The notes beneath the pieces are model-generated. The model did no database searches. It had not been told where the DNA came from and saw only the letters and a list, made by a program, of their open reading frames with translations. From contig JALFWW010000015.1 of the NCBI GenBank assembly GCA_022786605.1, positions 1 to 64,000 of the forward strand: a DNA stretch of 64,000 nt, written 5' to 3'. Shown here piece after piece: positions 25,620 through 35,195 of the stretch. Origin of the DNA: Clostridia bacterium (GTDB lineage: Bacteria > Bacillota > Clostridia > Lachnospirales > Anaerotignaceae). The translations under genes and the position numbers were made by a program. Numbering within the stretch: the first letter of the stretch is position 1; every line of letters begins with the position of its first letter.

Positions 25620-26510
25620 ATGAAGAAATTTTTAGCACTTGGTTTGGCAATGATGATGTCTGTGGCAGCGCTGACAGGCTGCGGCGGCAGCGATGAAACA
25701 GCAGCAGAAGGCGGCGACGGTGCTGCAAAGAGCGGTGCGATTTCCGTCGTTTCCAGAGAAGATGGTTCCGGTACCAGAGGCGCGTTTATTGAACTTTTTG
25801 GCATCGAAGAAAAAAATGATGCAGGCGAAAAAGTTGATTTGACAACAGATATGGCAGAAATCACAAACAGTACCGCTGTTATGATGACAACAGTAGCAGG
25901 CAATCCCAATGCCATTGGTTATATTTCTCTGGGTTCTCTGAATGACAGTGTAAAAGCACTGAAGATTGACGGTGCGGAAGCAACAGCTGAAAATATCAAA
26001 AATGGTACTTATAAGGTGGCTCGTCCTTTCAATATTGCAACAACAGCAGATGTGTCTGAAGCAGCAAGTGATTTTATTACCTTCATCCTGAGTGATGAAG
26101 GTCAGGTGGTTGTAGAAGAAAACGGCTACATCAGCCAGGGCAGCGCAGGCGCTTATACTGCATCTAATATGAGCGGCAAAATTGTGATCGCAGGTTCTTC
26201 TTCCATCACACCTGTTATGGAAAAACTGAAAGAAGCATATATCGCACTGAACCCGAATGTTACAATTGAAATTCAACAGAATGACTCTACAACAGGCATG
26301 ACTTCCGTAGCAGAGGGCACATGTGATATCGGTATGGCTTCCAGAGAACTGAAAGACAGTGAATTGGAAAAAGGTCTGCAGCCTACAGTCATCGCAATGG
26401 ATGGTATTGCGGTCATCGTAAATCAGGAAAACACAGTCAGCGACATGACAAGTGATACAGTAAAAGCAATCTTCACAGGCGCGACAACAGACTGGTCTGA
26501 AGTTGCTTAA
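25620..26510 (+). CDS. pstS: Phosphate-binding lipoprotein PstS (permuted domain order)
   Basis: A 296-residue extracellular binding protein of the Pst importer. The signal peptide ends in a lipobox, LTGC (Cys20). The two halves appear in an unusual order: the SREDGSGTRGAFIELFG phosphate loop, late in classical PstS, is near residue 45, whereas the GSSSITPVMEKLKEAY segment that normally opens the mature protein is near 195. The whole then ends with DWSEVA where classical proteins pass into the SREDGSGTR loop. I recall the same arrangement in other Lachnospiraceae-type PstS, so it is probably a stable circular permutation. AAAGGAG precedes the ATG. Confidence 0.92.
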   Translation: MKKFLALGLAMMMSVAALTGCGGSDETAAEGGDGAAKSGAISVVSREDGSGTRGAFIELFGIEEKNDAGEKVDLTTDMAEITNSTAVMMTTVAGNPNAIGYISLGSLNDSVKALKIDGAEATAENIKNGTYKVARPFNIATTADVSEAASDFITFILSDEGQVVVEENGYISQGSAGAYTASNMSGKIVIAGSSSITPVMEKLKEAYIALNPNVTIEIQQNDSTTGMTSVAEGTCDIGMASRELKDSELEKGLQPTVIAMDGIAVIVNQENTVSDMTSDTVKAIFTGATTDWSEVA

Positions 26511-26545
26511 TGGCAGAAGAAAAAAAGTAAAAAGAGAAGGAATGC

Positions 26546-26581
26546 GTTATGCCGAAAGAAAATCCTTTCGGCATAACTTTT
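26546..26581 (+). terminator. Intercistronic terminator/stabiliser between pstS and pstC
   Basis: A perfect 13-bp stem, GTTATGCCGAAAG (26546-26558) with 26565-26577, is followed by TTTTG. It probably lowers readthrough so that the binding protein is made in excess over the membrane parts. Confidence 0.8.
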
Positions 26582-26610
26582 GAAAAGAAGAAAGGAGAGG
26601 AAAAATACCA

Positions 26611-27450
26611 ATGAAAGAAGGCGTAATGAAAATTGTTTTCCTGTTGGCAGCATGTATGTCTATTCTGGCAGTTGCACTGATCTGCATCTTCCTGTTTGCC
26701 AACGGTGTGCCTGCGATTCATAAAATCGGTGTGACGGAATTCCTGCTCGGTCAGACATGGAAGCCATCCAATAATATCTTTGGAATTTTCCCCATGATCA
26801 TCGGCAGTATTTACGTTACAGCCGGTGCGGTGATCATTGGTGTTCCTATGGGTATCCTGTGTGCTATTTTTCTTGCCAGATTCTGTCCTGAAAAATTATA
26901 TAAAATTGTAAAGCCAGCGGTTTCTCTGCTGGCAGGGATCCCCTCCATTGTATATGGTTTCTTTGGGTTGGTCGTAATTGTCCCCATCATGCAGGATTTG
27001 ACAGGTACAAATGGGAAAGGTGTTTTGACTGCTTCCATATTATTGGGCATTATGATTTTGCCAACAGTCATCGGCGTTTCTGAATCTGCCCTGCGCGCTG
27101 TTCCAAATTCTTATTATGAAGGCTCTTTGGCACTGGGCGCGACCCATGAAAGAAGCGTATTTTTCGCAGTATTGCCTGCGGCAAAGCAGGGGATTCTGGC
27201 AGGTGTGATCCTGGGTGTTGGGCGTGCCATTGGAGAAACCATGGCTGTCATTATGGTTGCCGGCAACAATGCGGTCGTACCCAACAGCATTTTCAGCGGC
27301 GTAAGAACTTTGACAGCGAACATCGTAATGGAAATGGGCTATGCCACAGACTTACATCGAGAAGCGCTGCTTGGTACCGGTGTTGTCCTGTTTGTATTCA
27401 TTTTGATCATTAACCTGTCTTTCTCCGCATTGAAAAGGAGGAATCATTGA
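26611..27450 (+). CDS. pstC: Phosphate ABC transporter permease PstC
   Basis: A 279-residue inner membrane channel subunit with about six transmembrane helices. A BPD_transp_1 domain covers about 65-275, with the permease EAA-type loop around SYYEGSLALGATHERSVFFAVLP (about 168-190). [16 protein letters not shown] segment (about 108-122) is characteristic of PstC/PstA. GGAGAGG precedes the ATG. Its stop overlaps the pstA start by 1 nt (TGATG), so the two channel subunits are translationally coupled. Confidence 0.94.
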   Translation: MKEGVMKIVFLLAACMSILAVALICIFLFANGVPAIHKIGVTEFLLGQTWKPSNNIFGIFPMIIGSIYVTAGAVIIGVPMGILCAIFLARFCPEKLYKIVKPAVSLLAGIPSIVYGFFGLVVIVPIMQDLTGTNGKGVLTASILLGIMILPTVIGVSESALRAVPNSYYEGSLALGATHERSVFFAVLPAAKQGILAGVILGVGRAIGETMAVIMVAGNNAVVPNSIFSGVRTLTANIVMEMGYATDLHREALLGTGVVLFVFILIINLSFSALKRRNH

Positions 27451-28319
27451 TGGAAGCCATTAATAAAGAATCAACATTGCAGCGACTGAAAAACTATCGC
27501 AAACATCCGCTTTCCGCAATCCTGTTTTTACTGGTTGTTGTTTCAGCGGTGATCACATTAACTGTATTGATCGCATTGATTGCTTATATCCTGATCAAAG
27601 GGATTCCCAATCTGAGTCCTGAACTCTTTGAATGGGAATATACCACGGAGAATGTTTCCATGATGCCGGCAATCATCAATACACTGATCATTACAGGATT
27701 ATCCCTGCTTTTCGCATTGCCTGTAGGCATTTGCTCCGCCATTTATCTGGTAGAATATGCGAAACGTGGGAATAAACTGGTTTCTATTGTGCGTATTACC
27801 ACAGAAACACTGTCCGGTATTCCTTCCATTGTATATGGTTTGTTTGGTTATCTGTTCTTCAATATTTTCCTGGGGTGGAGTTATACCATTCTGGGCGGGG
27901 CGCTGACACTGGCAATCATGATTTTGCCTCTGATCATGCGTACAACAGAAGAAGCCCTCATTGCGGTGCCTGATTTATATCGTGAGGGCAGTTTCGGTCT
28001 GGGTGCCGGCAAACTGCGTACGGTATTCCGTATTGTACTTCCCTCTGCGGTTCCCGGTATTCTGGCAGGTGTCATTCTGGCAGTAGGCAGAATCGTCGGG
28101 GAAACGGCGGCACTGCTGTATCCCGCAGGCACAGCCACAACGGTTGCGGATGGTTTGATGTCCTCCGGTCGTACGTTGGCAGTTCATATGTACGCACTGC
28201 TCAATGAAGGTCTGTACATGGATCAAGCTTATGCCACAGCGGTGGTACTGCTTGTCGTTGTGATCGGTATCAATGCTTTGTCTGGATTGATTGCGAAAAA
28301 GGTAGGAGTGAAAGAGTGA
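27450..28319 (+). CDS. pstA: Phosphate ABC transporter permease PstA
   Basis: A 289-residue second channel subunit of the Pst importer with about six membrane helices. It carries [16 protein letters not shown] (about 126-141) and the coupling loop [26 protein letters not shown] (about 172-197). The ATG at 27450 lies within the pstC stop and has AAGGAGG 9 nt upstream. It overlaps the GTG start of pstB by 4 nt. Confidence 0.94.
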   Translation: MEAINKESTLQRLKNYRKHPLSAILFLLVVVSAVITLTVLIALIAYILIKGIPNLSPELFEWEYTTENVSMMPAIINTLIITGLSLLFALPVGICSAIYLVEYAKRGNKLVSIVRITTETLSGIPSIVYGLFGYLFFNIFLGWSYTILGGALTLAIMILPLIMRTTEEALIAVPDLYREGSFGLGAGKLRTVFRIVLPSAVPGILAGVILAVGRIVGETAALLYPAGTATTVADGLMSSGRTLAVHMYALLNEGLYMDQAYATAVVLLVVVIGINALSGLIAKKVGVKE

Positions 28320-29071
28320 GTATGAATAAATTTGAAATTTCCAATCTGGATTTGTTTTACGGCGATTTCAAAGCCTTGAAAAACATCAACTTGAATATTA
28401 CAGAAGGGGATATCACAGCATTTATCGGACCTTCCGGCTGTGGTAAATCCACACTGCTGAAATCTCTGAACAGAATGAATGACTTGGTGGAAGGCTGCCG
28501 CATCACAGGAAAAGTCCTGCTGGATGGAGAAGATATTTATGGCAGCATGGATTTGAACCACTTGCGTAAACGGGTGGGCATGGTTTTCCAGAAACCCAAT
28601 CCTTTCCCCATGAGTATCTATGATAATGTTGCCTATGGTCCCAGAACCCATGGCATCCGTTCTAAAGTGAAACTGGATGAAATCGTAGAAAAGGCACTGC
28701 GTGACGCGGCCATTTGGGATGAAGTAAAAGATCGTCTGAAGAAAAACGCACTGGGTATGAGCGGCGGTCAGCAGCAGCGTCTTTGCATCGCAAGAGCTTT
28801 GGCTGTACAGCCGGAAGTATTGCTTATGGACGAGCCTACATCTGCCCTGGACCCCATTTCCACTTCTCGTATCGAGGAACTTGCGGTGGAATTGAAAAAA
28901 GAGTACACTATCATTATGGTAACACATAATATGCAGCAGGCTGCTCGTATTTCTGATAAAACAGCGTTCTTCCTGCTCGGTGAAGTGGTTGAGTATGGGG
29001 ATACAGAACAGATTTTCTCCATGCCAAAGGACAAACGTACAGAAGATTATATCACGGGGAGGTTTGGTTGA
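28316..29071 (+). CDS. pstB: Phosphate ABC transporter ATP-binding protein PstB
   Basis: A 251-residue ATPase that powers the Pst importer. Walker A is GPSGCGKST (about 38-46), the signature is [15 protein letters not shown] (about 149-163) and Walker B is [12 protein letters not shown] (about 169-180), with the switch histidine in VTHNM. The start is ambiguous: a GTG at 28316 has AGGAG 7 nt upstream and overlaps the pstA stop, while the ATG at 28322 has less ideal spacing. The phoU gene begins 1 nt beyond the stop. Confidence 0.95.
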   Translation: MSMNKFEISNLDLFYGDFKALKNINLNITEGDITAFIGPSGCGKSTLLKSLNRMNDLVEGCRITGKVLLDGEDIYGSMDLNHLRKRVGMVFQKPNPFPMSIYDNVAYGPRTHGIRSKVKLDEIVEKALRDAAIWDEVKDRLKKNALGMSGGQQQRLCIARALAVQPEVLLMDEPTSALDPISTSRIEELAVELKKEYTIIMVTHNMQQAARISDKTAFFLLGEVVEYGDTEQIFSMPKDKRTEDYITGRFG

Positions 29072-29072
29072 T

Positions 29073-29732
29073 ATGCGTACAAGATTTGATGAACAGCTGG
29101 AACAGCTGCACGTAGAATTGATTACCATGGGTGCTTTGTGTGAGGAAGCCATTACATTGGCACTGAAATCTCTTTTTGACAGAGATCGCAGTTTGGTACC
29201 TGTTGTGTTGGAAAAAGATGGTGAAATCGACAGGAAAGAACGGGATATTGAAGCATTGTGCATGCGTCTGCTGCTGCAACAGCAGCCTGTAGCCAGAGAC
29301 TTGCGTACCATTTCTTCCGCACTGAAAATGATTTCCGATATGGAAAGAATCGGCGATCAGGCAGCGGATATTGTGGAACTGACAGACCAGATGCATGATA
29401 AACAACTGGAAATGTCCAGTTCTCTGCATATTCGTTCCATGTCTGAGGAAGCGGTGAAAATGGTAACCCAGAGTGTGGATTCTTTTGTAAAAGGCGATTT
29501 GGAACTGGCACGCAGTGTCATTGCTTACGATGACGTTGTGGATAATCTGTTTTCTAAAATCCGTGGGGAAATCATTGAACAGATTGCGGCAGACGGTGCA
29601 AATGGCGAAGTATATATTGATTTGCTGATGATCGCGAAATATCTGGAAAGAATCGCGGACCACGCCACCAACATTGCGGAATGGGTAGAATATTCCATCA
29701 CAGGCATCCATGGAGAAATGGATGGTGAATAA
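29073..29732 (+). CDS. phoU: Phosphate signalling protein PhoU
   Basis: A 219-residue all-helical protein made of two PhoU repeats, each with the metal-binding E/D-rich helix motif: RDLRTISSALKMISDMERIGDQAADI in the first and YLERIADHATNIAEW in the second. PhoU damps the Pst transporter and signals phosphate sufficiency to the sensor kinase. The ATG at 29073 has GGGGAGG 9 nt upstream; the longer frame from 28980 overlaps pstB and is rejected. It lies between pstB and the HD-domain gene in one transcript. Confidence 0.94.
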   Translation: MRTRFDEQLEQLHVELITMGALCEEAITLALKSLFDRDRSLVPVVLEKDGEIDRKERDIEALCMRLLLQQQPVARDLRTISSALKMISDMERIGDQAADIVELTDQMHDKQLEMSSSLHIRSMSEEAVKMVTQSVDSFVKGDLELARSVIAYDDVVDNLFSKIRGEIIEQIAADGANGEVYIDLLMIAKYLERIADHATNIAEWVEYSITGIHGEMDGE

Positions 29733-29734
29733 AT

Positions 29735-30394
29735 ATGATTACATTTGAAGATATCAAAAATAATGCGGATATTCGCACTTATATTCAGCGGGCGGATGAG
29801 TCTCTGGCTGCCCTTGGTTTTACGGAGCATTCTTTTGCCCATGTGACAAGAGTAGCGGAAACGGCAAAATATATTCTGGAAACATTGGGCTATTCGGAAC
29901 ATGAAGTGGAATTGGCACAGATTGCCGGATTCATGCATGACATCGGCAATGTGGTCAATCGTGTAGACCACTCTCAAAGCGGCGCGGTCATGGCATTTCG
30001 TATTCTGGATAAACTGGGGATGCCAGCGGAAGATATTGCGACGGTAGTGACAGCCATCGGAAATCATGACGAAGGTCATGGTGTTCCTGTCAATGCCATT
30101 GCCGCAGCTCTGATTTTGGCGGATAAATCGGATGTACGCAGGACCCGTGTGCGCAATCAGGAAAAAACTACTTTTGATATCCATGACAGAGTCAATTATT
30201 CCGTAGAAAAATCTGTTTTGAAAATCAATGAAGCCCACACGCTCATCAAACTGAAATTGACTGTTGATACGCACTACAGTTCCGTTATGGACTATTTTGA
30301 AATTTTTCTGGAACGTATGACGCTGTGCAGAAAAGCGGCAAAAAAACTGGGACTGAAATTTCAGTTGATGATCAATGAAAATTCTCTGATGTAA
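29735..30394 (+). CDS. HD-domain protein in the phosphate operon
   Basis: A 219-residue protein with an HD metal-dependent phosphohydrolase domain. A histidine in FAHVTRVAE (about 36), the HD pair in GFMHDIGNVV (about 69-70), HDEGHGVP (about 110-117) and ADKSDVRRTR (about 129-138) make up a plausible two-metal site. HD proteins cleave phosphate esters, including (p)ppGpp or cyclic nucleotides. I do not recognise the subfamily, so the substrate is open. It starts 2 nt after the phoU stop and precedes the response regulator, which suggests a role in the phosphate response. I recall similar genes beside pho loci in related clostridia. Confidence 0.82.
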   Translation: MITFEDIKNNADIRTYIQRADESLAALGFTEHSFAHVTRVAETAKYILETLGYSEHEVELAQIAGFMHDIGNVVNRVDHSQSGAVMAFRILDKLGMPAEDIATVVTAIGNHDEGHGVPVNAIAAALILADKSDVRRTRVRNQEKTTFDIHDRVNYSVEKSVLKINEAHTLIKLKLTVDTHYSSVMDYFEIFLERMTLCRKAAKKLGLKFQLMINENSLM

Positions 30395-30409
30395 GGAGTG
30401 AGGCTGCGG

Positions 30410-31090
30410 ATGATTTATCTGGTAGAAGATGATAACAGCATTCGGGAATTGGTGGCATACACGTTCAATACGGCAGGACTGGAGGCAGAGGGCTTTGACA
30501 GACCTTCTCTGTTTTGGGAGGCGTTGGAAAAGCGTAAGCCTGATTTGGTATTGCTGGATATTATGCTGCCGGAAGAAGACGGTATACAGATTTTACAAAA
30601 ATTAAGACAAAGAGAAGATACAAAAAAACTGCCAGTCATTATGCTGACAGCAAAGGGCAGTGAGTATGACAAAGTAATGGGACTGGAAAGTGGTGCAGAC
30701 GATTATGTGTCCAAACCCTTTGGTATGATGGAGCTGCTGGCAAGGGTAAAAGCTTTGCTGCGCAGAACAGAAGACCTGCGTCCCGCAAAGGAAAGCAGAT
30801 ACGTCATTGGTGAATTGACGGTGAATCAAAAACGCCATGAAGTATTGGTAAAAGGAGAAGCTGTTACACTGACCAAAAAAGAGTTTGATATGCTTTGTTA
30901 TCTGTTGGAAAACAGGGGCATGGTTTTAACAAGAGATCAACTTCTCAATCAAATCTGGGGATATGATTTCGATGGGGAAAACCGAACCGTGGATGTGCAT
31001 ATTCGAACACTGCGGCAAAAATTAGGTGATTGCGGTACATACATTGAAACCATACGAGGTATTGGATATAAGATGGGAGGCAATCCATGA
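30410..31090 (+). CDS. phoP: Phosphate response regulator (OmpR/PhoB class)
   Basis: A 226-residue two-component regulator. The receiver domain begins MIYLVEDDNS with acidic residues at 6-8, phosphoacceptor D50 in LVLLDIMLP and K100 or so in YVSKPFG. A winged-helix domain follows from about 125 to 224, ending in VRTLRQKLGDCGTYIETIRGIGYK. It should bind the TTAACA repeats before pstS. The ATG at 30410 is 11 nt after AGGAG; a GTG at 30398 abuts the site and is unlikely. The sensor gene overlaps it by 4 nt (ATGA). Confidence 0.92.
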   Translation: MIYLVEDDNSIRELVAYTFNTAGLEAEGFDRPSLFWEALEKRKPDLVLLDIMLPEEDGIQILQKLRQREDTKKLPVIMLTAKGSEYDKVMGLESGADDYVSKPFGMMELLARVKALLRRTEDLRPAKESRYVIGELTVNQKRHEVLVKGEAVTLTKKEFDMLCYLLENRGMVLTRDQLLNQIWGYDFDGENRTVDVHIRTLRQKLGDCGTYIETIRGIGYKMGGNP

Positions 31091-32745
31091 CAAAGAGAAT
31101 TTTTCGTGCGATATTCAATGTATCGCTGTTGATTTTGATCGCATCCACTTTTATTCTGGTTGCTTTTGTAGGGGATTATAACAGTGATCAGAAAAAAGAA
31201 GCAATGCACGCAGATGCCGTTTATATTGCGAAAGCCATGGAAACGGAAGGTGTTTCTTATTTGGAACGCCTACCGAAACAAAACCAAAGAATTACATGGA
31301 TTGATACAGATGGTACCGTTTTGTATGATTCCCGTGCGGATGTTTCTCAGATGGAAAACCATGGAGAACGTGAAGAAGTCATTGAAGCAGTGAAAACTGG
31401 CAGAGGGGAAAGCAAACGTTATTCTACCACATTGGCAGAAAAAACGGATAACTATGCCATCAAACTGAGTGACGGAACCATTTTGCGTTTGTCGGTAACC
31501 AGTTTGAGCGCATTGAGCATTTTCCTTTCCATGACGCAGTTTTTGGCACTGGTGCTTGTGATTGCGTTGATTCTGGCAGGCTTTTTGGCAAGCAAAACAT
31601 CCAAGAGCATTGTGAAGCCTTTGGAAAATGTTGATCTGGAGCATCCAGAACAGGCGGAAATCTATGATGAAATGGCACCATTTTTGCGCCGTATCGCTGT
31701 GCAGAATAAACTCATCAGCAAACAGATGCAGGACCGTCAGCGCAGACAGCGTGAATTTGAAACCATTACAGAAAATATGCAGGAAGGGCTGTTGGTTCTG
31801 GATGCCAGAGGGGAAGTTCTTTCCTGTAATAAAGGCGCAAGACGTCTGCTTGGCGTAGATGGTGTGCCTGAAAAAGAAAATGTGTTTGCGCTGAACCGCA
31901 GTGAAGGTTTCAGACGCTGTATTACAGCAGCCTTGGCAGGAAGCCATGAAGAAGTGACCATGGAAAATGATGGCAGAAGCTATCAGCTGCTGGCAAACCC
32001 TGTTACAGAAGATGATTTGGTAGCAGGTGTGGTGTTGCTGCTTTTTGATAACACAGAAAAGGCAGACCGTGAAAAACTGCGTCGTGAGTTTACGGCAAAT
32101 GTTTCCCATGAATTGAAAACACCTTTGACCAGCATTTCCGGTTTTGCGGAAATTATGAAAAACGGAATGGTGAAAGCGGAGGATGTCCCTCGTTTTGCCA
32201 ATAATATTTATGAGGAAGCACAGTGTTTGATTTCTATGGTGCAGGACATCATTCAGCTTTCCAGATTGGATGAAGCACAGGAAACTATGGAAAAAACAGA
32301 TGTGGATGTGGCTTTGATCGCGGAAACTGTGGCAAAACGTCTGGAAACGCAGGCAGCCCAGAAAAAAATCACATTCCATTTGGAAACAGAAACAGCTGTA
32401 TTGTCCTGTGTGCCTCATGTGCTGGAAGAAATGATCTATAATCTGTGTGACAACGCCATTCGATATAACAAAGATAATGGTTCTGTCACATTGAAAGTAG
32501 AAAAACATCCCGATGACATTACCGTAACGGTTGCGGATACAGGAATTGGTATTCCTTATGGCGAACAGGAAAGAGTATTTGAACGGTTCTATCGTGTGAG
32601 CCGCAGCCGCAGCAAAGAAATCGACGGTACAGGCTTGGGACTTTCCATTGTAAAACATGGCGCGCTGCTCCATCAGGCAACAGTAAAAATGGAAAGTGAA
32701 GTAGACAAAGGTACGATCATTCAGTTGATTTTTCCCAATAAATAA
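31087..32745 (+). CDS. phoR: Phosphate sensor histidine kinase
   Basis: A 552-residue membrane kinase. Transmembrane helices at about 8-28 and 142-166 enclose an extracytoplasmic domain. A short linker and a PAS domain (about 225-320) follow. The HisKA box holds the phosphorylated H341 in NVSHELKTPLTS, and the ATPase domain shows N (CDNAIRYN), G1 (DTGIGIP) and G2 (GTGLGLSI) boxes. It presumably phosphorylates the regulator just upstream, with which it overlaps by 4 nt. It closes the pst-pho unit; the start has no strong site of its own, as expected for coupled translation. Confidence 0.93.
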   Translation: MTKRIFRAIFNVSLLILIASTFILVAFVGDYNSDQKKEAMHADAVYIAKAMETEGVSYLERLPKQNQRITWIDTDGTVLYDSRADVSQMENHGEREEVIEAVKTGRGESKRYSTTLAEKTDNYAIKLSDGTILRLSVTSLSALSIFLSMTQFLALVLVIALILAGFLASKTSKSIVKPLENVDLEHPEQAEIYDEMAPFLRRIAVQNKLISKQMQDRQRRQREFETITENMQEGLLVLDARGEVLSCNKGARRLLGVDGVPEKENVFALNRSEGFRRCITAALAGSHEEVTMENDGRSYQLLANPVTEDDLVAGVVLLLFDNTEKADREKLRREFTANVSHELKTPLTSISGFAEIMKNGMVKAEDVPRFANNIYEEAQCLISMVQDIIQLSRLDEAQETMEKTDVDVALIAETVAKRLETQAAQKKITFHLETETAVLSCVPHVLEEMIYNLCDNAIRYNKDNGSVTLKVEKHPDDITVTVADTGIGIPYGEQERVFERFYRVSRSRSKEIDGTGLGLSIVKHGALLHQATVKMESEVDKGTIIQLIFPNK

Positions 32746-32760
32746 AAAAGAGAATATTGT

Positions 32761-32818
32761 TTCATAAGAAAAGGAATATAGCCGGAATTCTTTCAATAAA
32801 AGGATTTCGGCTATTTTA
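32761..32818 (+). repeat. Degenerate partial copy of the interspersed repeat / terminator hairpin
   Basis: TTCATAAGAAAAGG followed by a hairpin (32778-32793 with 32799-32814, ATAGCCGGAATTC...GGATTTCGGCTAT) resembles the first third of the 200-bp repeat, as in copy B. The second part is missing. It probably terminates the phosphate operon (TTTTAT follows). The remaining sequence to 33041 shows no gene. Confidence 0.6.
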
Positions 32819-33041
32819 TACTGGCATCGTTATTTCTATTCTGATTTGCCATTTGATACCATGGGACTGGTGACAATATCCGTTTGATTATGATATGATT
32901 AGGTTAATTTTAAATGATTTTCTGTTTTTCTCCTTGCAGATAGAAGCATATTCTGATGATGGGACGATAAAAGGCGTTTGTTGATTGATTTGGCTAGGCG
33001 GATAAAGACAGGCAGTTAACGCAGCAAAGGACTGTGATTAT

Positions 33042-33326
33042 ATGTATCAGAAGAGAATTTTTATGGCTGTGACAGTTGTTGTCTGTGTAGTTGTATTATG
33101 GCTTGCTGTTGGCATTGTTGACTACTGCAGACTGCATAGGTTTGAAAAGCCTATCTTTTGTGTTGGGACAAATTTATGTGATGATGGAGGTTCGGGTAAA
33201 TATGTCGGGCTTGGATATTCCTACGACATTGAAGGAAACTTTATGCCTGAAGATGAATTTCCGGGAGTAACCAAATGGACATACTATCTGTTTGGAATGG
33301 AAATGGAAACGCAGATAAGAGATTAA
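33042..33326 (+). CDS. Small hypothetical membrane protein
   Basis: A 94-residue protein with one strong transmembrane helix (about 8-28: aliphatic and valine-rich) and a roughly 65-residue tail expected outside the membrane, containing two cysteines (C40, C46) near a glycine-rich GLGYSYDIEGNFMP segment and ending in a TYYLFGMEMETQIRD motif. I recall small proteins with such an ending in Firmicutes but no function. AAAGGA lies 10 nt before the ATG. It stands alone between the phosphate operon and the converging leu operon. The composition looks protein-like, but no domain is recognised. Confidence 0.55.
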   Translation: MYQKRIFMAVTVVVCVVVLWLAVGIVDYCRLHRFEKPIFCVGTNLCDDGGSGKYVGLGYSYDIEGNFMPEDEFPGVTKWTYYLFGMEMETQIRD

Positions 33327-33551
33327 CTGATTTTGATTTGATGAACTGCCTAATCTAAAGGGTGCTAATTTCAATGATTGGTGAGTTGGTATGAACCCTT
33401 TGTATGTCTGGTTATATCAACAATCATGTGTGACTGTGCGTATTCTGATGATCATTGCTCCGTTTCATCCAGAAATTAAGTACAAGATAAAATGGTTTTC
33501 GTGATGAAAGTTAGATGGAAAGATTTTTTGTTTTAACAGAAAGTTGTCAAA

Positions 33552-33592
33552 AAAAGTGCAAGACCAATATTGTTGGTCTTGCACTTTTTGAT
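33552..33592. terminator. Bidirectional terminator at the end of the leu operon
   Basis: A perfect 17-bp stem, AAAAAGTGCAAGACCAA (33552-33568) with 33574-33590, has a 5-nt loop. Leftward it is followed by TTTTTTT and ends leuB transcription 4 nt past the stop; rightward it is also competent. Confidence 0.95.
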
Positions 33593-33595
33593 ATA

Positions 33596-34675
33596 TCACA
33601 TATTTTCAAGTTCTGTCCGTACCAGTGTGCCTGCTTCTTTGGTACCAACAACTTTGGTGCCTTCTGTTGCAATGTCCGGTGTACGGTATCCTTTTGCCAG
33701 AACAGCTTTGACAGCTGTTTCGATGGCATCAGCTTCTTCGGAAAGTCCAAATGTGTAGCGCAGCATCATAGCGGAGGAAAGGATGGTTGCCAGAGGATTT
33801 GCTTTGTCCTGTCCGGCAATATCCGGTGCGGAGCCATGTACTGGCTCATACATACCGAAATTGCCTTTTGCCAGGCTGGCGGAAGGCAGCATACCAATGG
33901 AACCAGTGATCATGCTGGCTTCATCGGAGAGAATATCCCCGAAAATATTGCCTGTGACAATGACATCAAACTGTTTTGGATTGCGTACCAGCTGCATGGC
34001 TGCGTTGTCGATATAAAGATGTTCCAGTGTGACTTCGGGATAATCCTTTGCCACTTCTGTTACCACTCTCCGCCACAGGCGGGAGCTTTCCAATACATTG
34101 GCTTTGTCTACACTGGTGACTTTTTTATTTCGTTTCATGGCCATATCAAAGGCTGTGACGGCGATTCTTCTGACTTCTTCTTCCGCATACTGTTCCACAT
34201 CGTAAGCGGCAAGACCCAGATCTGTATCTTTGGTGCCTCTTTCGCCGAAATAGATGCCACCTGTCAGTTCGCGTACAACAACGATATCCAGACCACCTTC
34301 TACGATTTCCGGTTTCAGCGGACAAGCATCTGCCAGAGCGTCAAAGAGCAGGGCGGGGCGGATATTGGCAAAGAGTTCCAGTTCTTTACGCAGTCCCAGC
34401 AAAGCCCGTTCAGGGCGTTTGTCACCGGGCAGTGTATCCCATTTCCAGCCGCCCACAGCGCCCAGCAGTACAGCGTCAGCTGCTTTACATGCGTCAATGG
34501 TTGCCTGAGGCAGACATTCTCCTACAGCGTCAATGGCGCAGCCGCCTGCCAGCACAGGGGTATAAACAAATTCGTGATGATATTTCTCGGCGATGGTATC
34601 CAGCACCTTTAATGCTTCTCCTACGACTTCAGGACCGATACCGTCACCATGAATGACAGCAATGTTATATTTCAT
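33596..34675 (-). CDS. leuB: 3-isopropylmalate dehydrogenase
   Basis: A 359-residue enzyme that oxidises and decarboxylates 3-isopropylmalate to 2-oxoisocaproate with NAD, the third step of leucine synthesis. It begins [21 protein letters not shown] and contains [14 protein letters not shown], a [13 protein letters not shown] segment, [13 protein letters not shown] and the metal/substrate aspartates around IDNAAMQL and [10 protein letters not shown]. The length is normal. It is the last gene of leuA-leuC-leuD-leuB, 26 bp after leuD, with AAGGGAAA upstream and a strong terminator after it. Confidence 0.96.
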   Translation of the reverse strand: MKYNIAVIHGDGIGPEVVGEALKVLDTIAEKYHHEFVYTPVLAGGCAIDAVGECLPQATIDACKAADAVLLGAVGGWKWDTLPGDKRPERALLGLRKELELFANIRPALLFDALADACPLKPEIVEGGLDIVVVRELTGGIYFGERGTKDTDLGLAAYDVEQYAEEEVRRIAVTAFDMAMKRNKKVTSVDKANVLESSRLWRRVVTEVAKDYPEVTLEHLYIDNAAMQLVRNPKQFDVIVTGNIFGDILSDEASMITGSIGMLPSASLAKGNFGMYEPVHGSAPDIAGQDKANPLATILSSAMMLRYTFGLSEEADAIETAVKAVLAKGYRTPDIATEGTKVVGTKEAGTLVRTELENM

Positions 34676-34701
34676 AGGACATTTCCCTTTCTCTTTTGTA
34701 T

Positions 34702-35181
34702 TTAACGGATGGAATTGAGCAGACCGCCTTTGGCAATGATTTCTTTGATGAAATCAGGGAAGGGCAGTGCCTGATAAGTTTCGTTTCTGGTTACGTTTGT
34801 GATGATACCAGTATCAAAGTCGATGGCAACTTCGTCACCGTCCTGAATCTTGTCGCTGGCTTCTTCGCATTCCAGAATTGCCAAGCCAATGTTGATAGCG
34901 TTGCGGTAGAAAATCCGAGCGAATGTTTTGGCGATGACGCAGGAAATGCCGGATTCTTTGATGGCAATGGGGGCATGTTCTCTGGAGGAGCCGCAGCCGA
35001 AGTTCCAGCCGCCCACCATGATGTCACCATCTTTTACTTTGTGGACAAATTCTGTATCAATATCTTCCATGCAATGACTTGCCAGTTCTTTGTGATTGGC
35101 AGTGTTCAAATGTCTTGCGGGAATGATGACGTCTGTATCAATATTATCGCCGTACTTGTGTACGCGTCCGTTTGCTTTCAT
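34702..35181 (-). CDS. leuD: 3-isopropylmalate dehydratase small subunit
   Basis: A 159-residue swivel subunit of isopropylmalate isomerase. Family segments are [16 protein letters not shown] (about 10-25), [17 protein letters not shown] (about 57-73) and [14 protein letters not shown] (about 87-100). It is the short clostridial/archaeal form rather than the roughly 200-residue enterobacterial one. AAGGAGG lies 9 nt before the ATG, and the gene starts 14 nt after leuC. It works with LeuC in the cytoplasm. Confidence 0.95.
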   Translation of the reverse strand: MKANGRVHKYGDNIDTDVIIPARHLNTANHKELASHCMEDIDTEFVHKVKDGDIMVGGWNFGCGSSREHAPIAIKESGISCVIAKTFARIFYRNAINIGLAILECEEASDKIQDGDEVAIDFDTGIITNVTRNETYQALPFPDFIKEIIAKGGLLNSIR

Positions 35182-35195
35182 TGTTCAAAACCTCC

